Of a stretch of 64,000 bases of DNA, positions 47,043 to 56,435 are shown one piece after another. The stretch's first letter is position 1; each line of letters starts with the position of its first letter. The notes below the pieces were generated by a model. It worked only from the letters and a program-made list of their open reading frames with translations, was not told the origin of the DNA and did no database searches. Origin of the DNA: Christiangramia fulva (GTDB lineage: Bacteria; Bacteroidota; Bacteroidia; Flavobacteriales; Flavobacteriaceae); NCBI RefSeq assembly GCF_003024155.1, contig NZ_CP028136.1, positions 744,001-808,000 of the forward strand. The letters run 5' to 3'. The position numbers and the translations under genes were made by a program.

Positions 47043-48179
47043 TTATTGTTTTTTAAGAAGATACCTTTGTCCCTGTACTTTTACCAGCATACCTGAATAA
47101 GCTCCAGGAACGTTCGCAGACAAAATTCGGGTACCGTCTTCCAGACCTTTTATCACCACGGTATTATCACCAAAGAAAACAGGGTTCACATTTACAAGTT
47201 GCAAAGTGCTGTCTTTAACCACAAATACTTTTGACCGTTCAACCAGTAACTCCCGGGGAATTTCTATGGCATTCTTCTCATTTTTGGCATCCAGATGCGC
47301 TTCCAGATACATGCCTTCACTCAGCTCAGGATTGTCAACACGTATAAAAACCCTGATACTCTGGGTTTCCTGATTCACCTTGCCATTGATCCTGCTCACC
47401 GTTCCCTCATAGGTTTTAGTGCCTTCGAGATTTGAAAGTTTCACTTTTTCTCCTATTTGAAGCAGATCGCCAAATTTTTTAGCTACGGAAACCTCCAGTT
47501 CATAAACACTGGGATCGATAAACTCCCCGAGTTTCTGGCCTGGCCTGATGAGCGTTCCTCTATTGACAAGTGCTTCAGTAAGAATTCCGTCAAAAGGGGC
47601 AATAATAGTATATTTTGAAAGCCTTTCTTCCAGATTTTTAACATTGTAATAAGCTGAAATTATTCCGCGGCCGGTAATAAAATATTTTTCCTGTTGCGAA
47701 GTGGTTTCAGGAAGCGGCGGAACCGGTTTAGTGATATCGAATGTATTGAGATATTTTTCCCATTTCTGGAAAGCATCGGGATAATCCAGCCTGAGATCAG
47801 GCATTATGGAGGTGATCTTGTTATAAAGATCACTTTTCGCCGACTGGACGCTGGCGCTGTATTCTTCAGAGTTGACCCCTAAAAGTACCTGCCCTTTTTT
47901 ATATTTCTGGCCGGGCCGAAAATCCTTGCTGCTGTACTTGAAAATTCCCTGTACCTCAGAGTAAAGCTCCAGTTTATGAAGAGCAGTTATATTCCCGTTA
48001 GCCGGCAGTACAATGGGAATGGTCTTATTTTTAACGGTATCAATAAATACACTTTTTACTGTTTTTTTTACCGGCGGCGCTTCCTTTACGTTACTGTCTA
48101 TGATCAGTTTTGCTCCAAAAATCGCAAGAATGACCAAAACGATCCCCAGGACTGACAGAATGATATTTCTTTTTTCCAT
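47043..48179 (-). CDS. RND efflux periplasmic adaptor (membrane fusion protein)
   Basis: 378 aa. One N-terminal membrane anchor (NIILSVLGIVLVILAIFGAK), then barrel-sandwich halves around a short hairpin: LHKLELYSEVQGIFKY..GQKYKKGQVLLGV and YTIIAPFDGILTEALVNRGTLIRPGQKLGEF (cited in parts). The beta-barrel and membrane-proximal domains follow. It is the first gene of the efflux operon, 2 nt before the transporter. No regulator is adjacent. Confidence 0.92.
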   Translation of the reverse strand: MEKRNIILSVLGIVLVILAIFGAKLIIDSNVKEAPPVKKTVKSVFIDTVKNKTIPIVLPANGNITALHKLELYSEVQGIFKYSSKDFRPGQKYKKGQVLLGVNSEEYSASVQSAKSDLYNKITSIMPDLRLDYPDAFQKWEKYLNTFDITKPVPPLPETTSQQEKYFITGRGIISAYYNVKNLEERLSKYTIIAPFDGILTEALVNRGTLIRPGQKLGEFIDPSVYELEVSVAKKFGDLLQIGEKVKLSNLEGTKTYEGTVSRINGKVNQETQSIRVFIRVDNPELSEGMYLEAHLDAKNEKNAIEIPRELLVERSKVFVVKDSTLQLVNVNPVFFGDNTVVIKGLEDGTRILSANVPGAYSGMLVKVQGQRYLLKKQ

Positions 48180-48240
48180 ATTATTAATAAGACTGATTAG
48201 AGTCTATTTGGTTTAAAAGCTTTTCAATATTGAAAAACTT

Positions 48241-50148
48241 CTACTGTTCCAGTTGAAGTTGAAGCTCTTCCCATTCTTCCATCAAATTTTCAAGCTTCTT
48301 TTTTGTTTTATTATAATTCGAGAGAAAATCGGGTTTTGTGGCAACCGCCTGATAATTCTGTGCCAGCTCTTTGTCTTTTGCCTTAAGTTCTTTTTCAAGT
48401 TTGGTGATCTTCGCTTCTGTTTTACTCAGTCGGTTTTTTAAGCGTTTTAAATCCTTTTGATCTTCAAAAGAAGTTTTTTTAGCTGAAGATTTATCTTTTA
48501 CCGTTGTTTTTTTATCGGCTTTCTCCACCTGTCTCATATCCTGAAGTTTGCGCTGTTCCAGGTAATAATCTATATCCCCCAAATATTCCCTGATCTTATG
48601 GTTTCGGAACTCATAGATCGTTTCGGTAAGTCCCTGAAGGAAATCCCGGTCATGCGAAACAAGGAGCAGCGTTCCCTCAAAATTTCTGAGCGCTTCTTTT
48701 AAAACATTCTTAGATTTAATGTCGAGATGGTTAGTTGGCTCATCCATTACCAGCACATTAAATGGCTCCAGAAGCATCTTGCAAAGCGCCAAACGGTTCC
48801 TTTCACCTCCAGAAAGCACTTTTACCTTTTTTTCGACCTCGTCACCTCTGAAGAGAAACGCGCCCAGCATATCCCGTACTTTAGTGCGATTGCTTTCATT
48901 GGCGGCATCTTCCATGGTTTGAAGAACGGTTTTTTCTCCATTCAGGTAATCAGACTGGTTCTGGGCGAAATAACCAATTTGGACGTTATGTCCCAGTTTT
49001 AGCTTTCCATCATGAGGAATCTCGCCTACGATGATCTTGGCCAACGTAGTTTTTCCCTGTCCGTTCTGGCCCACAAATGCGATCTTGCTCTGTCGTTCGA
49101 TCAGTAGGTTTACATCACGCAGCACCTTTTTATCACCATAAGATTTCTCCACGTGTTCCGCTTCAATAACCACTTTCCCCGGATTTACCGAAACCGGAAA
49201 GTTAACGCTCATCACCGCATTGTCATCTTCATCAACCTCAATGCGGTCAATTTTATCTAATTTTTTCATCAGCGACTGCGCCATGGAAGCTTTGGTCGCC
49301 TTGGCACGGAACTTATCGATAAGCTTTTCGGTTTGTTCGATTTCTTTCTGCTGATTTTTCTGTGCAGCCAGTTGTTGCTCCCTTAATTCTTTTCTGAATT
49401 CAATAAATTCGGAATAAGGTTTTCTGTAATCATAAATATTACCGAGCGAAATTTCAATACTTCGGTTGGTGACGTTGTCTAAAAACATCTTATCGTGCGA
49501 AACCAGCATTACCGAACCGGGATAATTATTCAGAAAGCTTTCCAGCCAGAGGATACTTTCAATATCAAGGTGGTTGGTGGGCTCATCCAGTAAAAGGATA
49601 TCATTTTTTTGAAGCAGAAGTTTTGCCAACTCGATACGCATTCTCCATCCTCCGGAGAATGTTTCGGTAAGCTTACTGAAATCTTCTCTTTCAAAACCAA
49701 GCCCCTGCAGCACCTTTTCGGTCTCCCCCTTATAATTATAACCGCCAATGATCTCATATTGATGGGTGATCTCGCTTAGATCTTCAATAAGCTGATTGTA
49801 GCCCTCGCTCTCATAATCGGTACGAGTAGCCAGTTGTTCGTTGATCTCAGACATCCGGTTCTCCAGCTTTTTGATCTCTTCAAAAGCCTGGTAAGCCTCT
49901 TCCAGGACCGTGCGTCCCTTTTCAAATTCAAGATCCTGCTTAAGAAAGCCTATTTTGATATCCTTTTCTTTCGCTATTTGTCCGGAATCATATTCCTGTT
50001 CTCCCGCAATGATCTTCAACAAAGTAGATTTTCCGGCGCCGTTTTTCCCAATAAGGCCCACCCTGTCCCCGGCTCCAAGCCTGAAACTGATTTCTTTAAA
50101 TAAATATTCCCCCTGGAACGAAACTGAAAGATTATGAATATTGAGCAT
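48241..50148 (-). CDS. ABC-F family ATP-binding protein
   Basis: 635 aa from the ATG at 50148 (MLNIHNLSVSFQG); the frame continues upstream but without homology. Two nucleotide-binding domains: Walker A GKNGAGKST and GQNGQGKTT, signatures FSGGWRMRI and LSGGERNRL, Walker B LLLDEPTNHLD and LVMDEPTNHLD. The linker between them is charged and helical, and the C-terminal about 100 residues are coiled coil. It has no membrane domain, so it acts on ribosomes. It is a housekeeping Uup/EttA-like member rather than a recognised antibiotic-resistance type. Confidence 0.92.
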   Translation of the reverse strand: MLNIHNLSVSFQGEYLFKEISFRLGAGDRVGLIGKNGAGKSTLLKIIAGEQEYDSGQIAKEKDIKIGFLKQDLEFEKGRTVLEEAYQAFEEIKKLENRMSEINEQLATRTDYESEGYNQLIEDLSEITHQYEIIGGYNYKGETEKVLQGLGFEREDFSKLTETFSGGWRMRIELAKLLLQKNDILLLDEPTNHLDIESILWLESFLNNYPGSVMLVSHDKMFLDNVTNRSIEISLGNIYDYRKPYSEFIEFRKELREQQLAAQKNQQKEIEQTEKLIDKFRAKATKASMAQSLMKKLDKIDRIEVDEDDNAVMSVNFPVSVNPGKVVIEAEHVEKSYGDKKVLRDVNLLIERQSKIAFVGQNGQGKTTLAKIIVGEIPHDGKLKLGHNVQIGYFAQNQSDYLNGEKTVLQTMEDAANESNRTKVRDMLGAFLFRGDEVEKKVKVLSGGERNRLALCKMLLEPFNVLVMDEPTNHLDIKSKNVLKEALRNFEGTLLLVSHDRDFLQGLTETIYEFRNHKIREYLGDIDYYLEQRKLQDMRQVEKADKKTTVKDKSSAKKTSFEDQKDLKRLKNRLSKTEAKITKLEKELKAKDKELAQNYQAVATKPDFLSNYNKTKKKLENLMEEWEELQLQLEQ

Positions 50149-50214
50149 TATTGTAACAAATGTAACTTTAGATTGGTGCAAAGATGCTTAAATTTGTAAT
50201 GCAAAAAAAATCAG

Positions 50215-50616
50215 ATGAATTTCCTTAAAGGAACTAAGTTATACAGCATTATAACCGGTACCTGCCCCGTATGTCATGAAGAAAGCATGTATTTTGAAGA
50301 CAATCCCTATAAACTTGGGAAGGTGTTCAAAATGCATGAGCGTTGTTCTAATTGTGGCACAAAATACAAGATGGAGCCTTCTTTTTTCTATGGAGCAATG
50401 TATGTTAGCTATGCTGTGGGAATCGCATTTGCGGTAGCCGCATTTATAATTTCCTATTTCTTTTTCGGCTCAGGTCCGCTAACTGCCTTTTTCGCGATTG
50501 TAGGTACGCTCATAGTTTTTATGCCGGTGATCATGAGACTTTCAAGAAATATCTGGATCAATTTCTTTTTCAGTTATGATGAGAATGCCGGGAAAAAAAA
50601 GGCTCAGGAGCGATAA
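50215..50616 (+). CDS. DUF983 family zinc-ribbon membrane protein
   Basis: 133 aa. N-terminal zinc-ribbon pairs CPVCHEES and CSNCGTKYKMEPSFFYGAMYVSY, followed by two membrane helices (about 66-88 and 92-112). This is the DUF983 pattern. It is divergent from the ABC-F gene and its last 13 nt overlap the end of the converging flavoprotein gene. Function unknown. Confidence 0.85.
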   Translation: MNFLKGTKLYSIITGTCPVCHEESMYFEDNPYKLGKVFKMHERCSNCGTKYKMEPSFFYGAMYVSYAVGIAFAVAAFIISYFFFGSGPLTAFFAIVGTLIVFMPVIMRLSRNIWINFFFSYDENAGKKKAQER

Positions 50617-51659
50617 TATTTTTTCGTGAACCTGTCAAGATCAGCTTCAGGGTCAAGACTTTTTTTATCCTCAATAAAAGCTATTAACTGCTTGGACATA
50701 GCTGGGGCTAAAAGCACGCCCCGACTTCCAAAACCATTACAACAAAAAAGATTTGGTCTTTCCGGATGCTTTCCCACCAAAGGCCTGCGATCAACCACTG
50801 AAGGCCGAAGACCGGCTACCTGGTCTACCACTTCAAAATCGCAATTAATTAAAGCCTTTACTTCGGCAGTAAGTTTTTCCCGGGCCCTTACAGTTGGTTC
50901 AGGAGTTTTATCATTAGGATCGTAGGTCGCTCCCACCTTGTACAGATGATTTCCAACCGGCACCAGGAAAATATTCGATTTTACAGCAAAATCAAGGTCG
51001 AGATCCTCCGCATAGATGGTCATATATTCCCCTTTATTACCCCTTAACGGAAGATAATTGAAAAAGGGGTTCTTTTTTATTCCGAAGCCTTCGCAAAAAA
51101 TAATTCCAGTGGCTTCTATTCCGTCATAATGCCACTTCGCATCTTCCCTGACGAGATTTTCATATAGAAAACTTTCTTTTCTTAAACAATCTTTTTCCTC
51201 TAGATAATCCCGGTAGGCATCCAACAATGTTTCAGTATCTATATTGCCAATTCCTCTTACCCTGCCCAAAGAAAAAGGCGCATTAAGATTGGGGTTGGTA
51301 TTCTTTTTTAATTCAGGATCGAGAAAAGGCTGTAAGCGCGGTTTATCTCCTGCCACAAACCAGTTATTCTGTTCTTCTACAGAATGAAATCTTCGATAGA
51401 TATCCCAGTTATATATAAAACGCTCTTCCAGTTTTTGTTCCAGATCTTTGTAGACCGGAATTGAAATTTTCAGTTGCTCATCAGCTTTCCAGGCAAGGGT
51501 AAATCTTTTCAGAATTACCGGATTAAAAACTCCTCCGGCCACATAAGATGAATTTTGGGAAGCGTCATCAAAAACAATAAATCGTCTTCCTCTTTTTTCC
51601 AGTTCTTCAGCAACAGCAATCCCGCCGAGGCCTAAGCCTACAATGATATAATCGATCAT
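50604..51659 (-). CDS. FAD-dependent oxidoreductase, DadA/glycine-oxidase-like
   Basis: 351 aa. N-terminal Rossmann FAD motif IIVGLGLGGIAVAEELEKRG (residues 4-23) and the C-terminal FAD contact LFCCNGFGSRGVLLAPAMSKQL. VGATYDPNDKTPEPT and DQVAGLRPSVVDRRPLVGKHP match amino-acid oxidases of the DAO family. No signal peptide. It is conserved near gldN in flavobacteria as far as I recall, but I see no functional link. Substrate unknown. Confidence 0.85.
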   Translation of the reverse strand: MIDYIIVGLGLGGIAVAEELEKRGRRFIVFDDASQNSSYVAGGVFNPVILKRFTLAWKADEQLKISIPVYKDLEQKLEERFIYNWDIYRRFHSVEEQNNWFVAGDKPRLQPFLDPELKKNTNPNLNAPFSLGRVRGIGNIDTETLLDAYRDYLEEKDCLRKESFLYENLVREDAKWHYDGIEATGIIFCEGFGIKKNPFFNYLPLRGNKGEYMTIYAEDLDLDFAVKSNIFLVPVGNHLYKVGATYDPNDKTPEPTVRAREKLTAEVKALINCDFEVVDQVAGLRPSVVDRRPLVGKHPERPNLFCCNGFGSRGVLLAPAMSKQLIAFIEDKKSLDPEADLDRFTKKYYRS

Positions 51660-51700
51660 GCTGCAAAGATATTAAGCCGTTGGTTAAAATTCAAGAAAAT

Positions 51701-51728
51701 AAAAAAGGCCGCCTTTTCAGACAGCCTT
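51701..51728 (-). terminator. terminator of the topA-gldKLMN strand
   Basis: On the minus strand: stem AAGGCTG / CGGCCTT (one G-U pair) with a 10-nt loop, followed by T6 and further T/A. It lies 24 nt after the gldN stop and in front of the flavoprotein gene's start. Confidence 0.7.
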
Positions 51729-51751
51729 CTTGCAAATAATGATTTTCAGCT

Positions 51752-52645
51752 TTAATAACTCCAAACATCCTGTTCGAAATTTCTTATTTGTTCTTTTATG
51801 CGCTGTGATTCCAGCAATTGCATAAATGCGTTATCTGTGATATATTCATCAATGGCGCGATCTCCGTAAACATTATCTTCCTTGTAGATCACCCCATTAA
51901 ATCTTCGTGCATTCAACAAATGATCAAAAGAAATGGTTTGGGCGGTATTCCCACCAGTAAACACAAGTGCTTCGTTTAGCACTTTTCTTGCATCGGGATA
52001 CCAGACCCAGAAAAGTTCCACAAGGTCTGTTTGTCCTGTATCAATAAAGTTAACATCAGGTGCCACGGGAGCAATTCCGAGTAAACGATATTTGAGTTCA
52101 GCCTGTCTTTTGTCAAAATACCAAAGCCCTCTGATATGATACTCCTGGATATCTGCTGCTCCAAGGTCACGACGATCTATATATTGCTGGTCAACCTCTT
52201 CACCCGCATTGTATTGTTCAATACCAAGATCGGTAGTATCAATTTTAGACAGGGTTGCCCGAATATCCTTTAAGGTTCTTTTTTCGTTGAAATAAGAATC
52301 GGCATAGATATTTTTGATCTTTCCCTGCTTAATAGCGCCAATAAGTACATCATAAAGCGATCTCCTGTTCTGGCCAATATTGTTGGTATCTATGGGGTAG
52401 TATAAAGGAAAATTAACTCTTTCATCAAGATCAATGATCTCCCAGGTTCCTTTAGACCAGAGTATATCACGATCTCCCACATAACCATATTCAAGAGGTT
52501 TATCTTCGCGGTCCACCCGCGCCTGAGCTTCAGATTTCTTACCAATTTCCTCAGGCGAATCGGCATTAAGGATATTAGCCTGACCGAAAGAGGCGGCTAT
52601 CGTCATCATCATAAAACCATTTACTAAAAATCCTTTCCAGCTCAT
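51752..52645 (-). CDS. gldN: Gliding motility / type IX secretion protein GldN
   Basis: 297 aa. Signal peptide (WKGFLVNGFMMMTIAASFGQA). The conserved GldN core is present: DILWSKGTWEIIDLDERVNFPLYYP, RRSLYDVLIGAIKQG, YHIRGLWYFDKRQAELKYRLLGIAPVA and ELFWVWYPDARKVLN (cited in parts). GldN forms the periplasmic ring with GldK in the type IX secretion system. It is the last gene of gldK-L-M-N, 11 nt after gldM. Confidence 0.95.
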   Translation of the reverse strand: MSWKGFLVNGFMMMTIAASFGQANILNADSPEEIGKKSEAQARVDREDKPLEYGYVGDRDILWSKGTWEIIDLDERVNFPLYYPIDTNNIGQNRRSLYDVLIGAIKQGKIKNIYADSYFNEKRTLKDIRATLSKIDTTDLGIEQYNAGEEVDQQYIDRRDLGAADIQEYHIRGLWYFDKRQAELKYRLLGIAPVAPDVNFIDTGQTDLVELFWVWYPDARKVLNEALVFTGGNTAQTISFDHLLNARRFNGVIYKEDNVYGDRAIDEYITDNAFMQLLESQRIKEQIRNFEQDVWSY

Positions 52646-52656
52646 TGTTCTAAATT

Positions 52657-54198
52657 TTAATTTGTAAGTTCAATAACTACAGGAGCCACTTTTTTAAGTT
52701 TATAACTTGAATTTCCTGCAAGCTGAGCTTCAATATCGTAAATCTGTACAGATTCTCCACGACCAGCACGTCTTAAAGCAGATTTGGCTCTGTCATCCAG
52801 TCGGCTACCATTCACAATAATCGTGGGTTGACCGGGAACTTTAAATTTAAATCCGGTTACATTCAATTTAAGATCAAAGTCAAAGTCTGGTAATGTAGCT
52901 CCTACGTTGGCTATTTCAAGGCTATTACGTTGCATAGAAACCGAACCGTCCTCACCACGAATGGTTCCCACGGGTCTCGGAATATCTTTTACACGGAAAG
53001 TTTTACTGTCGGAAACCGTTTCACCGCCGGGAAGTTTTCCACTAACATTAATGGTAACTTCTCTTGCCTGAAGCGTGGTAACGTCCATTACATAACTTCC
53101 AGCTCCAGATGCAGGCCTGAGCCCCGGCGCATTAGCTGAAACATTTCCCACTCCCGGAATGGAGATAGTCATAGGGTTCTGCACCCCGCGATATACCACA
53201 TTCATTTTATCAGCGGAAATTACCGCAGAATTAGGTTTGGGAATTACAGCGTAAGAACTGCTCACAGGAATTTTGACGATAGAGTCACCTTCCTGAAACT
53301 GAAGTTCTCCGGTAATTTTTTGCTCACCTACATTTCCGGCAGGAAAATTCAGCATTACCTGGCCAGCTTCAGTGCTCTCCACTTTTTTTCCGTTTATGAT
53401 AACATTCTCGAACTGAAGCGTTTTGTCAACCCTTCCAAGAACAACTTTTCCTTTAAAGTTTTCTCCAGAGAAAAAAGCGGTTTTATCAGGCACTACAATA
53501 GCCTGGTAATTGGTAAGGGATACATCACTTTGCAACTGGCCGGAGAACATGGAAGAAAGTATTTCACTTTCGGTACTTTTTACATCGGCCTGAATTTGAG
53601 TAAGTTGAGTGATAGAAGCAATTAAAGGAAAGCCTTCGAATTTATATTGTAACCATGGTATTTTAGCGCCCTCAACGTTTTGAGGTTCGGTCGCAAATTC
53701 CTGTTGCACATTCACTTTTTGCGCAATAGTGTTATACCTGCTGTTTAAAATTTCAGATACACCCTCTCTGTATTGTTGGATTTTGTTCAGAAATTCTTCT
53801 CCTTTGGGAGAGATCCTTCCGCTGGCGAAGAACATTTCGTCCATCACATTTGATTTATCCATTTCCTCATAATCTGTAGGATCTTCTACAGAAGTAATAA
53901 GCTCCTTTTTGATCCCTTCGATATACTGCGCGAGGTCGGTGGATAATTCATGGATCCTGTCGGCATCTTTCTTAATAGAAGTATACTTTCCAGGTTGTTC
54001 TTCTGCTTTGGTTGCAAGTCCAGCCATCAATGCCGAATTTCTTTCGGTATAGGTCGAAGCCGTCTTGTCGAGCTTTTCGTTCATGATCCCGAAGGCCGTG
54101 AGTACCTCCTTGGACATATTTAGTGCCATCATAGCGATGAAAACCAGATACATCAGGTTGATCATCTTCTGCCGTGGCGATTGTTTTCCAGATGCCAT
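52657..54198 (-). CDS. gldM: Gliding motility / type IX secretion motor protein GldM
   Basis: 513 aa. One membrane helix near residues 13-31 (LMYLVFIAMMALNMSKEVL) preceded by R9 in SPRQKMIN, which corresponds to the Arg that pairs with GldL Glu in the proton-driven motor of F. johnsoniae. The periplasmic part is a chain of four domains, starting helical (about 35-215) and then beta-rich to the end. It lies 31 nt after gldL. Confidence 0.95.
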   Translation of the reverse strand: MASGKQSPRQKMINLMYLVFIAMMALNMSKEVLTAFGIMNEKLDKTASTYTERNSALMAGLATKAEEQPGKYTSIKKDADRIHELSTDLAQYIEGIKKELITSVEDPTDYEEMDKSNVMDEMFFASGRISPKGEEFLNKIQQYREGVSEILNSRYNTIAQKVNVQQEFATEPQNVEGAKIPWLQYKFEGFPLIASITQLTQIQADVKSTESEILSSMFSGQLQSDVSLTNYQAIVVPDKTAFFSGENFKGKVVLGRVDKTLQFENVIINGKKVESTEAGQVMLNFPAGNVGEQKITGELQFQEGDSIVKIPVSSSYAVIPKPNSAVISADKMNVVYRGVQNPMTISIPGVGNVSANAPGLRPASGAGSYVMDVTTLQAREVTINVSGKLPGGETVSDSKTFRVKDIPRPVGTIRGEDGSVSMQRNSLEIANVGATLPDFDFDLKLNVTGFKFKVPGQPTIIVNGSRLDDRAKSALRRAGRGESVQIYDIEAQLAGNSSYKLKKVAPVVIELTN

Positions 54199-54229
54199 GT
54201 CTAATTAATGCTTTTAATTTAGTTAATAA

Positions 54230-54889
54230 TTAGACTCTTGCATTTGCAGGCCTTCCGTTCATTGCAGTAAGCATTCCGCCGTAAACATTATTAAGATTAG
54301 CCATATTTTCAGCAAGTGAATCCATCTGCGCTTTAAGTTTGCCTGCATTTTCGGCAACCTCATTATTGATTTCAGCCTGACGTGAAGCCGATTCTACCTG
54401 AGCTTTGTAAATATTGTTCAGGGTTTCCATCTGCGCTGCAGCCACACTAAGTTCTTCGCTGTATTTTTTCTGAGAAGCCATAGAATCTACGGTTGGGGCT
54501 ATTCCTTTAGCTGCTCCTTCAAAATTTCTGATACTTTCTCCAAGAGAGCTCATTAGACCAGCGTCTATTCGTGCCTCTTTTAACATCTCGTCAAGTTTTT
54601 TAGAAAGCAAGCCTTCTGCCTCCTGAGCCTCTGCGAGTGCATTCTTTTTTCTTGATGTAGGTTCACCTCCGGCAAGTTCGGGATATACCAATGACCAGTC
54701 CAGTTCATCGTCTACTGGTTCAAAGGCCGAATATGCGAAAACTAATGCCTCAACACACAGACCAATAATCAACATTGCGTTACCACCCGGCCAGTGCATG
54801 ATTTTAAACAGGGCGCCCAGAATAACCACAGACGCTCCAAGACCATACACCATGTTGGTCACCTTTTTTGATGCTCTTGATTTTGCCAT
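54230..54889 (-). CDS. gldL: Gliding motility / type IX secretion motor protein GldL
   Basis: 219 aa. Two N-terminal membrane helices (about 13-31 and 36-56) with KIMHWPGGNAMLIIGLCVEALVFAYSAFEP between and through the second (cited in parts). E47 matches the essential membrane Glu of the motor. A cytoplasmic helical tail (about 75-219) is rich in Ala, Glu and Asn and likely coiled coil. GldL and GldM use the proton gradient to drive secretion and gliding. Confidence 0.95.
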   Translation of the reverse strand: MAKSRASKKVTNMVYGLGASVVILGALFKIMHWPGGNAMLIIGLCVEALVFAYSAFEPVDDELDWSLVYPELAGGEPTSRKKNALAEAQEAEGLLSKKLDEMLKEARIDAGLMSSLGESIRNFEGAAKGIAPTVDSMASQKKYSEELSVAAAQMETLNNIYKAQVESASRQAEINNEVAENAGKLKAQMDSLAENMANLNNVYGGMLTAMNGRPANARV

Positions 54890-54956
54890 AACTTTTGATT
54901 TAGATTTTCTTAAATGATTTAATATAGGTTTAAGTTCTGATTTTAATTCTTTTTAA

Positions 54957-56321
54957 TTACCGGTTAGACTGATTCAGCGTAACGTCTGTACCCAGATAAT
55001 CCTGCACGGTTCTGAAACCGATATAGCTTCTGGCCGAATCGGCATATTCATAATCCCTTGAGCTTACCTGAAGGAAATATGCGACATCTTTCCAGGATCC
55101 ACCTCGTACCACTTTACGTGCGTCATCAGGATTATTTACCGTTGGGTTCATTGTTGACATAAACTCATAAGAGCTTGGGTCGTATGAAGAATCCACCCAT
55201 TCCGAAACATTCCCCGCCATATTGTAAAGCCCGTAATCATTGGGATCGTAAGATTTGGCTTCTACGGTATAAAGCGCCTGATCGGCTGCATAATCTCCCC
55301 GCAGAGGTTTAAAATTGGCCATAAAACAACCCCGGTCATTCTTGGTATAAGGCCCACCCCATGGGTATGAAGCTCCTTCAAGGCCGCCACGGGCAGCATA
55401 TTCCCATTCACCTTCGGTAGGGAGACGATAAGTAGGAACCTGAGCTTCTCCCTTTTTCCTGCGATAATCATTATGATATTTTGTTCGCCATTGGGTAAAA
55501 GCCCTTGCCTGCTTCCATGAAACCCCTACTACCGGATAATCATCGTAAGCGCTGTGCCAGAAATAATCGTTGTGCATAGGCTCATTGTAGGAATAATTAA
55601 AGTCTTTGATCCAAACGGTGGTATCTGGATAAACTGGTACTACTTCAGTACGAATAAAATCACTTCTATCACCTTTCTTTTTAGCAGCAGCCTGAATATC
55701 CATATAAGAATACTTGAATTTCAGTTTTTTAACATCTATAGTGCGTTGGCCGTTGTACACCTGATCAAGAGGAATATACATCGAATCCATCACTTCGGCA
55801 TAATAAACATCTGGGTATTCAGAAGTATCCCAAATTATATCTATATCGGTATTTAATTTTCTGTTTTCATAATCATCGGTAGGACCTCCCTGACCGTAGC
55901 TATTCAGCATATATTCCTGATAAGGGGTAAGATTTTCGGGATCTGCATCAGCAAAAGCATATTCACCTATTCCATCATCCCCGGGGGTAGCACCCTGCAT
56001 TTCCGCCATAATTGCAAGATTAACCCGTACAATAGAGTCTCTCACATAATTCACAAACTGGCGATATTTCGCATTGGTGATTTCGGTTTCATCCATATAA
56101 AATGAACGTACCGAAACTGTTTTTGGCGGCGCATTATTTTGGCCGGCTATATCATCATCAGATTTACCCATGATGAAAGAACCGCCCGGAATCAATGTCA
56201 TACCATAAGGCTTCTCCGGATTCCACTTCTTCCCCTCCGCACCTACTAGCTGTCCACGATCGCCTCGACCACAACTCGAAAGCAAGGCCAGAACAGCAAT
56301 GAGCGAAATATACTTCTTCAT
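54957..56321 (-). CDS. gldK: Gliding motility / type IX secretion lipoprotein GldK
   Basis: 454 aa. Lipoprotein signal (LLSSCGRG, Cys17). The body is a formylglycine-generating-enzyme-type (SUMF1) fold: PGGSFIMGKSDDD, VRSFYMDETEITNAKYRQFV, PVVGVSWKQARAFTQWR, YRLPTEGEWEYAARGG, NVSEWVDSSYDP, RGGSWKDVAYFLQVSSRDY and IGFRTV. In GldK this fold is structural: it forms the outer-membrane-associated ring with GldN. It is the first of the four core genes, 67 nt before gldL. Confidence 0.95.
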   Translation of the reverse strand: MKKYISLIAVLALLSSCGRGDRGQLVGAEGKKWNPEKPYGMTLIPGGSFIMGKSDDDIAGQNNAPPKTVSVRSFYMDETEITNAKYRQFVNYVRDSIVRVNLAIMAEMQGATPGDDGIGEYAFADADPENLTPYQEYMLNSYGQGGPTDDYENRKLNTDIDIIWDTSEYPDVYYAEVMDSMYIPLDQVYNGQRTIDVKKLKFKYSYMDIQAAAKKKGDRSDFIRTEVVPVYPDTTVWIKDFNYSYNEPMHNDYFWHSAYDDYPVVGVSWKQARAFTQWRTKYHNDYRRKKGEAQVPTYRLPTEGEWEYAARGGLEGASYPWGGPYTKNDRGCFMANFKPLRGDYAADQALYTVEAKSYDPNDYGLYNMAGNVSEWVDSSYDPSSYEFMSTMNPTVNNPDDARKVVRGGSWKDVAYFLQVSSRDYEYADSARSYIGFRTVQDYLGTDVTLNQSNR

Positions 56322-56435
56322 AGTTCTCTTAGGTTAAGACATTTTGATTTAAGGCAGTAAACCTATCTAAATATTTTTTAAAAAACAATATTTAAGATAA
56401 AAATACCCTAAACCAAAAAATTGCCTGAATATTTT